Part shown: in pieces, positions 52,814 to 62,485 of the stretch
How the letters are laid out: the number at the start of each line of letters is the position of its first letter
Position numbering within the stretch: the first letter of the stretch is position 1
DNA from: Isochrysis galbana
Lineage: Eukaryota > Haptophyta > Isochrysidales > Isochrysidaceae
Direction: 5' to 3'
DNA length: 64,000 nt
NCBI GenBank assembly: GCA_018136815.1
Contig: CM030933.1
Coordinates: 6,478,676-6,542,675 of the forward strand
Translations under genes and position numbers: made by a program
The notes under the pieces: model-generated
Database searches by the model: none
What the model was told of the DNA's origin: nothing
The model's input: only the letters and a program-made list of their open reading frames with translations

Positions 52814-53658
52814 CCAACCCCACTAGCTAATTGGACATAACGTCTCAGTCCCGGAATCCCGCCATGCCTGACGGGCCAGGTGTCCGAGTGATACCGGGGG
52901 GTGGGGGCACTGCCCCCTCCCCTCGATATTTGTCCTCCCCCCAGTGCATGCACCGGCCCCGCGCACCCCAGCGCGTCCTCTCCTCGAGTCCACGCTGGGG
53001 GAAAACCCCTTTCGGGTAAAAGCAACGCGGGGGGGGGGGGGGCACTCGTGAGATAGGAGCCCAGAAGCGCTAATCTCCCTCGCTAGAGCGAGTGGCCGCG
53101 GCGAGCCGCGGCCCTTCCCTCCTGGCTCTGGCGCCCCCGTCTTCTCTTACCCAAACGGGGCGAGAAGACACGTTTCTGCCGGAGGGGGGAGCTGCCGCTC
53201 CCCCCTCCCCTCCCTCTTCCCTTTTCCTCCTCTCTTCCCTGCGGCGGGGGCCCATGGCGCGCGCCTGCGGCCCCTCTTCAGGTCCCCAGGTGGCCAGCAG
53301 GGGCCTGGGAGCGCAGCTCAGGGGGCAGGTGAGGCTGGGGCATGGCCCTGGCCCCTCCTGCCTCTCCCTCGCTGGCGCTCCGAGCCCCTGCGGGTCGACT
53401 GGAGCTGGCTGGGGGGTCCTGAACAGGGGGGCCCAGGGGGAGGAGGGGCTGGTCAGAGGGATGGGCTGGCCACGACAGGCCAGGGCGGTCGAGTCAGGCG
53501 TGCCTGTGGGGAGAGGAATGGGTCAGCATGGCAGTGTGCTCCTGGCAAGCCATCAGGCGTGCCAGGAGAGTGGGTGGTTCCTCCCCCATGGCAGGGGAGG
53601 AGTGGAGAGAGAGGGGGGCTCGTGCCCCCCCATGGGCGAACTAAGTATAAACTTAGTT
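52791..53658 (-). mobile_element. Full-length retroposon (beta tail) with 18-bp target duplication
   Basis: GACTATTCAAAAAAGAAA stands at 52773-52790 and 53659-53676. The 5' hairpin (AACTAAGTTTATACTTAG on the reverse strand) and GC-rich 5' module (about 53260-53650) closely match the copy at 32844-33596. The 3' half (52791-53100) differs from both the alpha and gamma tails, and it ends in ATTATTA. Length 868 bp. Confidence 0.8.
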
Positions 53659-53676
53659 GACTATTCAAAAAAGAAA

Positions 53677-54534
53677 ACATCTGAAGATTCTGGGCTACAC
53701 ACCTACTATTGACGGGATCTCCCGCTTCTACTAACACCGCCCTTAAGTTCCCTTTCCCCACCTCTTCCCCTGCCCCCCTTCATTCCTTTTTCTTTGGTTT
53801 CCGGGGTTCGGTGTGGCAGCACGGCACGGGCCATCAAAAAGCAACTGGCCTGTACCTGACGGCTTCACTCCCGTCCTTGAAGCCTTCGAAGATTGTCGAG
53901 CCAGAATTTCATTCACCCGACTCCCGGCGGGGAGGAGGGCCAAACCGCCGCGCTAACCGCCGGTGCCGCTCGCGACGGAGTGGCTCAGAGCCCTCCGGTA
54001 ACGCTCGACTCGACATGGCGATGAATAAAAATTTTTCCAACTGGGAAGGTGCTGGTCCGAAGTTTTTTCTTCAGTGAAGGTGCAGGTGAAGGTGAGAGTG
54101 CAGGAACTGCAGGTGCAGGTGAAGACACGGTGAACGGGGCGCGCTGGGCGGCCAGTAGCCCGCCAAGGTGGCTGTTGATCGTGCTCGCGTGGGATTGCAA
54201 GTTGAGAGCCAAAATTGATCAAGTGGTGGGGCACACCACCCATGTTATCGGAAAAAATAAGCAGGCACCTGCACTGCACGCACACTCCTTCACTCCAACT
54301 GCGGCATCGACGCCACATACAGCTGCGGAGCCCGCGCGCGCACATCAAATCCCGCGCGCACACACCCGTTCTATTCAATACAAGATCCTCAAGCTGATTC
54401 ATTCACTTATGCGGACATGGGAAGCGCAGCAGCGGAAGTGCAGCAGCAACACAACAGCCCCGCGCTGAACACATGAAGCCAGCGGGGGGCCCATTTTCAG
54501 AGGCTGGGCACGTTGTTGTCGCTGTCGCTCGAAC
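53677..54534. other. Intergenic with partial repeat R
   Basis: 53903-54015 matches repeat R. Near 54080-54125 AGGTGCAGGTGAAGG-like words repeat. No gene supported. Confidence 0.5.
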
Positions 54535-54864
54535 ATGCTCCCTCCGCTATTTCACCCTGCTGCGTTTCCTCGTGCTGTTCGTCTTCTCGGGAAGAAACGC
54601 GCAGAGACGGCGACCAGGGGGGGCGGGCCCCGCGCGACCTCCGCCGCACGCCGATCTCGTGCTGTCTCCGTGCCCTGCGCGGCCTCCGCCGCACGTTCCT
54701 TCGATGCTGACAAGTGGTGGAAGAACCAAAACGCCTTGAGGATGTACCTCTTGGACAAGATCAAGAATCTCAAGAAGCACGGCTTGGGCAAGGCGGCGAC
54801 GCACAAGGCCTCCGAAATCTGGGAGGAGGCCGCGAAGCGCATCGATGACGCTCGCTGCTCATAA
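54535..54864 (+). CDS. Short ORF with a helical, basic C-terminus
   Basis: 109 residues. The first half is Arg/Ala-rich and repetitive. The second half reads FDADKWWKNQNALRMYLLDK, then IKNLKKHGLGKAATHKASEI and WEEAAKRIDDA, which has the Trp spacing of SANT/Myb-like or MADF DNA-binding helices. It may be a piece of a transposon-encoded protein. Low confidence that it is an intact gene. Confidence 0.3.
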   Translation: MLPPLFHPAAFPRAVRLLGKKRAETATRGGGPRATSAARRSRAVSVPCAASAARSFDADKWWKNQNALRMYLLDKIKNLKKHGLGKAATHKASEIWEEAAKRIDDARCS

Positions 54865-55034
54865 GGTTTGAGATTATCGGAGCACGTGCACTCGTCCCGC
54901 TGCCACTGCAGCTCGACGCAGGCGTTGGCACACCTGCAGCAGCACATGCATCCATGCCACCGCTCGTGCAGGCGTCTCGATCGGCGTCCGCTATGCGCAT
55001 TCCGCCCTCCCCGTTCATCGACGGCGTTTCTGCG

Positions 55035-55360
55035 CCACTGCTGAAGTCGGGCGTGCAAAGGGCCACCTCTGCTGCCCCGGCAGCATCCGGGCCGTTCGTC
55101 GCTGCAGCACTCTCGCAAGCTGCACCACTCCCGCAACACTGGGAATGCGTGACGCTAAGCCTTCGCCTTCTGAAGGAGCCCAGCCGGAGAGCGCCTGACT
55201 CACCATTGGTTGCCAAATCTGCGACACCACTGACTTCGGGCGCTCGACTGGCGACCTCTACGGCCTCAGCAGCATCCTCGCAGTTTGCCGCTGCAGCACT
55301 CCAGCAACCCCGGGAGTGCGCAACGCTACCCCTTCGCCGTCTGAAGGAGCCTAGGCCCGA
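55035..55360 (+). repeat. Two-copy tandem repeat, about 175 bp
   Basis: TCGGGCGTGCAAAGGGCCACCTCTGC... to CTTCTGAAGGAGCC (55046-55180) recurs from 55230 to 55350. On the reverse strand the frame stays open through both (LGSFRRRR.S.THS), so it could be coding, but no family is recognised. Confidence 0.6.
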
Positions 55361-55499
55361 GACATGACCATTAATGCAAGCCGGGGCGCTCAGATGACCC
55401 GCCCGCCCGCCCCCGGGCTCTGCCGGGGTCTCTGCAGGGCCTGCTGGGACATCTTCACCTGCGTCTTCACCTGCGTCGGCGTGCGGCATCGGCCAGCGG

Positions 55500-56337
55500 C
55501 TCAGTGCAGCCGCCGATATTCCCAGTTGTAATTATTTTTTATTGATGGCCCGATGGCGCAGGAGGAAGTCGAGGACCAGACCATCGGGGATCGGTTCACG
55601 CCGCCTGCTAACAGTCACTGCTAAGTAGAGCACGAGGGGACGACTGGAAGCCCCATACACCTAGCCCCTAAGTAGAGCGTAGAGCACGAGGGGACGAGCC
55701 GCCGCAAGGCAAGTGGAGCGGGTGATAAGGAATGCGGGCGTGGGTTGCAGGGTCGCGAGCGCGGCGAGAACATTAAGAAGTCTTTTTTGTGTGTTGTGTG
55801 TTGAGTGAAAACAAGACGAATGGCAAATTAGACAAAAGAAGCCAATGCGAACCAATTATGAAACAGCTTCGAATGGGCTACGATGGGATGCGAGGAAGAA
55901 GCGACACATATGCAACATGCTAGCTCGGAACGACAACTTTCGTGATTGCGAGGAGAAAATGCGCACACATTGATTGGCATGATGAATGATCTGGATCTGG
56001 CTGGGCACAAGCGCGAAGGTGAAAGGCATGGTACTAGTACACAGATGCATAGTGATGAGGCGCGAGTGAGGGAGAGGGAAGGGGCGTATAGGTAAAAGCA
56101 CGTCCGGATAGGCAAGCGCACACGCAACGTACTCATGCGGCAACATGGGTGGGGGAAGGTCGTCATTCCACTTGGCCGTGCGGCAGCCTCCGGAGGCGCG
56201 CGCAACCTTGCGTGGATAACGGGCGGCGATGCCGCGGGCGGCACCGCGGATCGAAGGAAAGTCGGCATGGAAACCACATGCACAGATTGAGGAGCATCCT
56301 CGGGGCGGCAGCGCGGCCATCACCGTACGCTGCGCCG
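55500..56337. other. Intergenic with retroposon 3' ends
   Basis: CTAAGTAGAGCACGAGGGGACGA occurs twice (55620, 55667). The second leads to hairpin GCC-GCAA-GGC (55701-55710) and GCGAGAACATTAAGAAG plus T run (about 55760-55795), a retroposon 3' end in forward orientation. Confidence 0.55.
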
Positions 56338-59300
56338 TCACAGGGCGTGAAGCAGCCCGATGAAAGCCTCCCAGAGTTCGCCAAGGTCTTCGAGTGAGGG
56401 GAGCCGTTCGCCGAGGTCGCCTAGCGACGGGAGCAGCTCGCTGAGGCTGCCGAGCGACGCGAGCGTCGCAGACCGATCTGGCTCGTGCGTTGCTTCCGGC
56501 TGCATGGCGCGCCGGCGTGAGCTGGTGGAGGGCTGCCACACCATCGTCAGGTAGATGCCGACCTTGGTGCCAGGGCCCGACGGCGAGGGGCCTACGAAGG
56601 CGAGCCCAGAGAGGACGCCCTCGCCCATGTCAGCATCGAAGACGCGCTGGAGCATCTCAAAGTGCGTGGCGGTGTCGGGAAGCTCGGCAAACACGTCTTC
56701 GAAGCGGATTAGCCGCGGAGTGGGCTCATCCTCCACGTCTAGCGAGTAGAAGCCGTACCGGACGATGCTGCCATATGGCAGATAACCCCTGCTGGTGTGC
56801 AGGCCGGCGCGCCCAATCTGCAGCTTGAAGCCACCCTCGCGTGCGCGAGAGGCGCCGAAACCGCGAGTAGAGAGGCCGAGCGCGGCAGCGGGTGAGGCGG
56901 CACGCATGCCAACACGCAGGTTGGCGTGCTCCGTGAGCGTGTATGGAAGCGCGAGGTTACCGCCGCCAAAGTCGAGCGAGTTGTCGAGTGGCTCGTCCTC
57001 GTAATCTTCCGGAGCGAGGGGTCGGTTGAGGACGCCACCGACGCCAATTACGTCGCGCAGGTAGGCGAGAAAGGTGGCGCGGAAGTTGCGAATCTGCGTG
57101 TCGTTGAACCTGGCGTAGTGCCGCAGAAAGCCGACACCCGCCTCATTTGGGAAGTGGAGGCCGGTGGAGAGTGGATGGACTGCCATGCCAATGGTGGCAG
57201 GCGGCGCGCCGAGTGTGCCGTCGGCGACGAGGGTGTAGGTGAGAAGGGGCGACGCGATGTCGCCGGCGGCCGGCGACGCCACGGCGTGCGTGGGGCCAGT
57301 CCTCAGCCGGGGGCTCGGCACGACATCGTCGAAGTACATCTGGCTGGCGCCCACGCCTCGCGAGTCGCCCGTCTTCGGATCGACGAAGAATTGCCAGGAG
57401 CCGAACGCCTTGCCCTTGCCTAGCACGTCCGACTCGACGTCGCAATTGATCATGAGCTCATCGTAGAGGTCGCCGTTGGCTGTGCTCGGCCGCGCCGACG
57501 GGAGTGTTGGCAGAGCGTGCAGGTAGGTGCGTCGGCGCATGAAGGGGAGTGCCGCACGCGCCGCCAGGCGCAGGATTCGCGCAAAGGGCCAGCGGTCAGG
57601 GATGAGGGCGGCGAGCGCCTTAGGAAGCGTGGTTGTCGTGGGGATGGGGCAGGTGCCGTAATAGTCGATCTGGTGGACGGCGCCCTCGGGCACGAAGGGA
57701 GCGCCCTTACCGGCGAAGAGGTACGAGCCGGCCATCAGGTACTCGGCGGGGCTGGCGGCCACCCCCTCCTCGCCACCAAACGTCCCGTGGAAGACGGTGC
57801 CTGGAGCGGGCAAGAAGGCCCAGACCAGGTCGATGACAGACGAGCCCTCCACCAGGCTGGCCGTGCAATTGGCGCGCTCGCACGTGGCAAGGGTGCGGTA
57901 GTCGGTGTAGAAGACGGGGGAGAAGACGGAGCCGTCGGGGAGCATGACCCACTGGTGCCAGCGGCGACGGCTCGCGAGCAAGGGCGCGGCTAGCTGCAGG
58001 CCGTAGTGCTGCTCGAAGAAGGCAACCGCCTTGCGCCGCGAGACGAGGAGCGGCGCCAGCCCGCCGAAGGCGTCGAGCATGGCGCGCCGGACGCCGATTC
58101 GCAGCGGCATCGCGGTACTGATGTGGTCTAGATTGCCGAGCGGGTGGAAGTGGCCGTAGAGGATGGAGGCCCGCGGCGCGTCGAACTGGTTATGAGCGGG
58201 CGGCGCGGGCGCGACGGTGAGCCCGCCCATGGGGAGCGAGGCGGAGCTGCCCGTGTGAAGCGGGATGGCGCGGGTGCCCGAACCGGCGCGCAGAGAGCCG
58301 CCGATGACGCTCTCGTGCAGAGTGAGGGAGGCGCCATCGGGCGCCCAGTCCGACCGGTCGTTGGAGTCGGTGGCCAGGTCGATGCCGTACACGGAGCCCT
58401 CAAGCGATTCGAGCTCGTCGATGAGGACGCGGCTCAGCGCGACGCGTTCACTCAGGCTGACGCGGAGCCCGCGCACGTCCGCACCGAGCGAGCGGCCGCC
58501 GCCGATGCCGACCGTCTCGAGCACCTCGCCCGAGCGCACAAGCTTCACGCGGCCCCCGCCGTCGCAAAGCCATGCGAGTCGTCCGCCTCGTTGCGGAGGG
58601 CTGTCACGTTGACGTTGCTCAGCATCACGTCGGCCATGAAGTCGACCTGCAGCCCGATGACGCCCTTGAGCGTGTGGTGCATCGCGTCGCCGTTGCACAC
58701 CATCACGTGCCGGCGCTGCTTCTTGTCGTCAAGCTGCTCACGGGTGCCAAGCACGTCCTCGAGCGTGAGCCGTGGGTCGGTCATCCAGTCGAAGACGGCC
58801 TGCGTCCACGAGAGGCCGCCGAAGAAGCGCTTTTGCAGCATGGCGACGTCTCGGCCGACGAGCGTGGTGGTGACGGGCGAGGTGGCACACGGGCGGTACG
58901 GCGCGGTCAGGTTGGAGCCGAAGTTGCCGCACTCCGAGTGCACGACGTAAGTCGTGTAGAAGGCGTTGCTGAGCAACCAGAGCGCGGCGTACGTGTCGGT
59001 CAGGAAGTCGCCGACGTAGCGCGCCTCGCTGAGTGTGCGCAATCGGCCCGCGGTGGTTCCGGCAGCCGAGGCTGCGGAGACGCGCACAAAGTCGAGGTGG
59101 TCGCGATTGGGGCCCATCACGACGGCGCCGTCGGCGGCCGCGAGCGCGGGGATCATGACGGGCCTCACGCGCAGGTCGCGTACGGCGCAGTCGCGGAGCG
59201 AGGCGTTGAAGTTCTCGGGCCCGCGGTACGCCTCATCCTGCGCGCTGAAGGCGCCCGTGCTAGCGCCGCGCCGGTGGAGGCGGATGCCGTACACGGCGGA

Positions 59301-60650
59301 GCCGTCGGGCAGGCCCGACGGGTTGCGGAAGAGGGCCTCCGCCTCGTCGAGCAGCGCGCGCTCGTCGTCACCGGCCGGCAGGCGGCCGCTCTCGCCGTCC
59401 TCGCGCGCATACCAGAGCTCGAGCGCCGTCTCGAGCCGCTCGAAGACCTGGCGCACCGAGCGGCGACGGAATGGTGCGCGCGCGAAGCCAAGCTGCAGCT
59501 CGTCGAGCAGCCGGAGCAGGCGCGGCGCGGCGGCGCCGAGCCGTGCGAAACCGGATGGTATGAAGAGCTTGGTGTAGAGCTGGAGGAAGCGCGCGTTGGA
59601 GAGCGTCGCGTAGGCTGGCATGCTCTGGTGGTTGGGGCCGACGTCCACGCCGCGTAAAGCCAGGTTGTCAACGCCGTTGAGCTGGATGCCCGCCACCTCA
59701 AAGTCGCGCACGCGCAGGTCCTCGAGGACCAAGTGCCGGCCCCAATTGGTGTGAATGCCATTGTGCGACGAGAGGCCGAGCACGCCGTTGGAGACGATGC
59801 ATCGCTCGGCGAAGCGCGGCTCGCCGTGCCGGCGCGAGCTGTTCGAGAAGTCGTGAGCGTCGCCGCCAAACTGCAGCCGGTCGTTGGTCTGCAGGTTAAG
59901 GGAGGAGACGCCCTCGTGCGAGTCGAAGACGCGATCGGCCAGCTCGATCACGTTGAAGAAGCGTTGGCGCAGGTAGAACTTCTGCGACATGGCCAGCATG
60001 TGCCCGGCGAGGTCGAGCCATACATCGGCGCTCTCGATCGTGATGGCCGCCCAGAAGCCGAGGAAGAAGGCGCCCTGCGGGTAGGCCGGGTCGTTCTGGT
60101 TGGGCCAGTAGTCGTTGGCCGCGTTGGGCTCGAACGCGATGTCCTCGCTGAGCACGTACCGCCCCGGCGCCGTGATGCGGTAGGTCCCGGCGGCGAAGTC
60201 GGCCTGCGAGAGGTAGACGGTCTGCGCGGGCGACGCCTTGAGCCGCGTGTACCAGTCGAGCGTTTCGTACGGGTAGGGGTCGTCGGGGGGGAAGGCGTCG
60301 CAGCTGGAGGCGGCGGCAGGCCGCGTGCAGAGGAGGGCCAGCGGGAGGAGGTGGAGGAGGGCGGGGCGGGGGGGGGAGTGGGGCGCATGGGGGGGGGGGG
60401 GAGGAAAGGGAGAGGAGAGGAAAGAGAGGAGAGGGGCGAGGAAGAAGGGAAGAGAGGGAAGAAGAGGAGAGAGAGGGAAGTGGAGGCGGGCGCTCTCTTC
60501 TCTCTTGGCTTCCTCCCCCTCTCTTCTCTCCTCTCTTGTCTCCCTTGTCCCTCCCCTTCTTCTTCTCTCTTCCAGCAGTCCCCGCCCCCCCCCACGCGGG
60601 GCCATTCCCGCTGATGACCAGCGGCTTCTCTCTCTCTCTCTCTCTTCCAT
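56338..60650 (-). CDS. Giant secreted beta-helix protein, broken by one frameshift
   Basis: Two abutting frames (60650-58545 and 58698-56338) clearly belong together. Frame 1 ends VNVTALRNEADDSHGFAT; frame 2 takes up at KLVRSGEVLETVGIGGG. The switch is at a G5 run (58553-58557), where one more G would join them. A hydrophobic stretch PALLHLLPLALLCTRPAAAS near 60365-60305 looks like a signal peptide. The first ATG is unclear because of C runs upstream. The mature part, about 1300 residues, starts DPYPYETLDWYTRLKASPAQ. Repeats such as NGVLGLSSHNGIHTNWGRHL and VLEDLRVRDFEVAGIQLNGV show right-handed parallel beta-helix rungs. Similar proteins occur in algae and giant viruses; function is unknown, and carbohydrate binding or cleavage is only possible. 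The C-terminal part (after about 57100) is unrelated to known domains. Confidence 0.65.
58553..58557 (-). other. Frameshift point in the beta-helix gene
   Basis: G5 (C5 on the given strand). Frame 1 reads on to a TGA at 58545-58547; frame 2 is open upstream only to 58698. A sequencing length error in the homopolymer is the simplest cause; a true mutation or a short intron is possible. Confidence 0.6.
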
Positions 60651-62485
60651 ATCGGCACCCTCTCCCCCGTCCCCCTCCCTTCGTTTCCCTCTCTCTCTCC
60701 CTCTTCTCTCTTTTATACCGAGGCCCCCCCTCTCATCTCACACCTCTCTCTCCCCCACCCCTCCCCGACTCCAGTTCCCCTCTATTTCATCGTTCCCCGC
60801 CGACTCCTCCCCTCTCTCTCATCCGTAGAGAGAGAGAAGAGCAAGCACTCCCGAGTTTCGACTTTCCCGCCGAAACTTGATGCACGAGGAGAGGAGAGAG
60901 AGAGGAGAGGGAGCCACACCCTCCCACCCCCGTTTCCCCTCTCTTCTCCCTGCCTTTCTTCTCTCTCTCCCTAGTTCAAGCCCTCGCCCCGTCCCCCCTC
61001 TCTCTTTCCACTCTTCCCCCCCTATTCCTCCGCCCCGCGCAGATGAGGGGAGAGCGCCCGCCGCTGAGAGCCGCAAGACACGGCCGCGAAGCCGAGCGGA
61101 TCCGGGCGGGAACTGCGCCGCCCTCCCCCCGCCGCCGGAGGGCGCGGGGGAAGGTTGCCGGGTCCGCCCCCCCCGCGCGCAGAAGGACCCCCCCCTATCG
61201 CCCCCCCCCCCCTCTCTCTCGCTCTCCCCGTCCCCTCCTCCTAGAGAGGGGGAGGGAGAGAGAGAGGAGATAGGAGGAGAGAGAGGGAGAGAGAGAGAGG
61301 GAGGGAGAGAGAGAGAGGGAGAGAGGGAGATAGAGGGAGAGAGGGAGAGGGAGAGAGGGAGAGAGAGAGAGGGAGAGGCAGAGAGAGAGAGGGACGGCGG
61401 CTCACACAGACGGCGCGGCGCTCACACAGACGGCGCGGCCGTCGCCCCTCGTAAGCAACGCTTGTAATAGTTATGGCCCGCCCGGCCTAAGTGTTTTTGG
61501 CCTCCGAACACTGTTTCTGTCTTTCACATCTAGGATCACAGCGCGTACCTTTACAGAAATCTGGTGCCTGTTTTGGGGGTCGTGAACGTCAGCGCGAGCC
61601 AGAACCCAAGATGCCAACTTGAGCCTCTCAGCGTTTGTGAGAAGCTGTTGGTTGGCATCCCGTGGGGAGTCATCATCAGAGGTGCCCCTCTTCAGCTCCC
61701 ACGCCACTTTGCCGCGCGTTGCCTCCGGGAAATGCCCTGTTGCAAGCGCGGCCTTGACGCCAACGCTGTGCGAGCGGCAGTGCGCGGCTGCTCTGCGCAC
61801 GTCTTCGACGACGCGCGCCCGCTGTTCTGCGCGCGTATCGCGGGCATGGACTGTGTAGTGGCCCCCCGGCGGCTTGCTTGGGCTTGCTGGCGGGCTTCCT
61901 GGGGGCCGTGATTGCCTGGGGGGGGGGGGACAGGGGCACGCCCACGAAGCGGCAGCCTCTAGAGTAGAGTAGAAGTTAGCGCTAACTACGGTACTAGTAG
62001 AGTGGGGAGAGAGAAGGGAGAGAGAGAGAGAGAGGGAGAGAGAAGCGAGAGAGAGAGGGAGAGCGAGAGAGAGCGGAGGAGAGAAGGGGAGAAAGAGAGA
62101 GCAGAGAGAGAGAAAGAGAGAGAGAGGCTTCTCGTCCCCCATTTCGCGCCTCCTCTTCTCTCTCTCTCTCTCCTCTCCTCCCCCGGCTGCGCGCAGCGGG
62201 AGGAAGAGGGAGAGAGAGTGCGGGAGAGGGGGAGGGAAGGAGAGAGAGAGGTAGACAGAGGAGCTCTAGCACCACACAGGCTTCTCCTCCCCCTCTCGCG
62301 CACTCTCTGGTGCCACACGAGCGCTCCCTCTCTCTCTTCTCTCCGCTGTCCCCCCGCCTGTCGCCACTCGCCTGGCCAGGCCAACGTTGCCTTCACCTCT
62401 CCAGGCTTCGCATCTGGCTTCTCACTTCCTCCCCCGCCTCCGACCGCCCGCTCCCTCGTTCCGCTCCCCCTCTCGCGCGCCGCCC
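60651..62485. other. Intergenic between divergent genes, mostly purine/pyrimidine tracts
   Basis: CT-rich 60540-61030, GA-rich 61250-61400 and 62000-62260. An hAT-like end and a transposase-like ORF fragment lie at 61490-61942 (separate entry). Both the beta-helix gene and the acyl-AMP ligase gene point away from it. Confidence 0.6.
61535..61942 (-). pseudogene. Possible transposase N-terminal fragment, cut by a hAT-like end
   Basis: On the reverse strand an open frame with normal composition reads HYTVHARDTRAEQRARVVED, VRRAAAHCRSHSVGVKAALA and LLTNAERLKLASWVLARADV. The last phrase has the look of the helix-turn-helix before the DDE domain of Tc/pogo-type transposases. At 61535 it meets CCTAGATGTGAAAGACAG, followed by AACAGTGTT and GGCCAAAAACACTT, an end of the same family as 46111-46636. 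Frame beyond that is transposon. Not proven; only about 130 residues. Confidence 0.35.

Noticed and set aside
58144-60614. Long forward-strand ORFs (268-361 residues) opposite the beta-helix gene
   Set aside because: Shadow frames caused by high GC at third positions; the reverse frames carry the signal peptide and repeat pattern.
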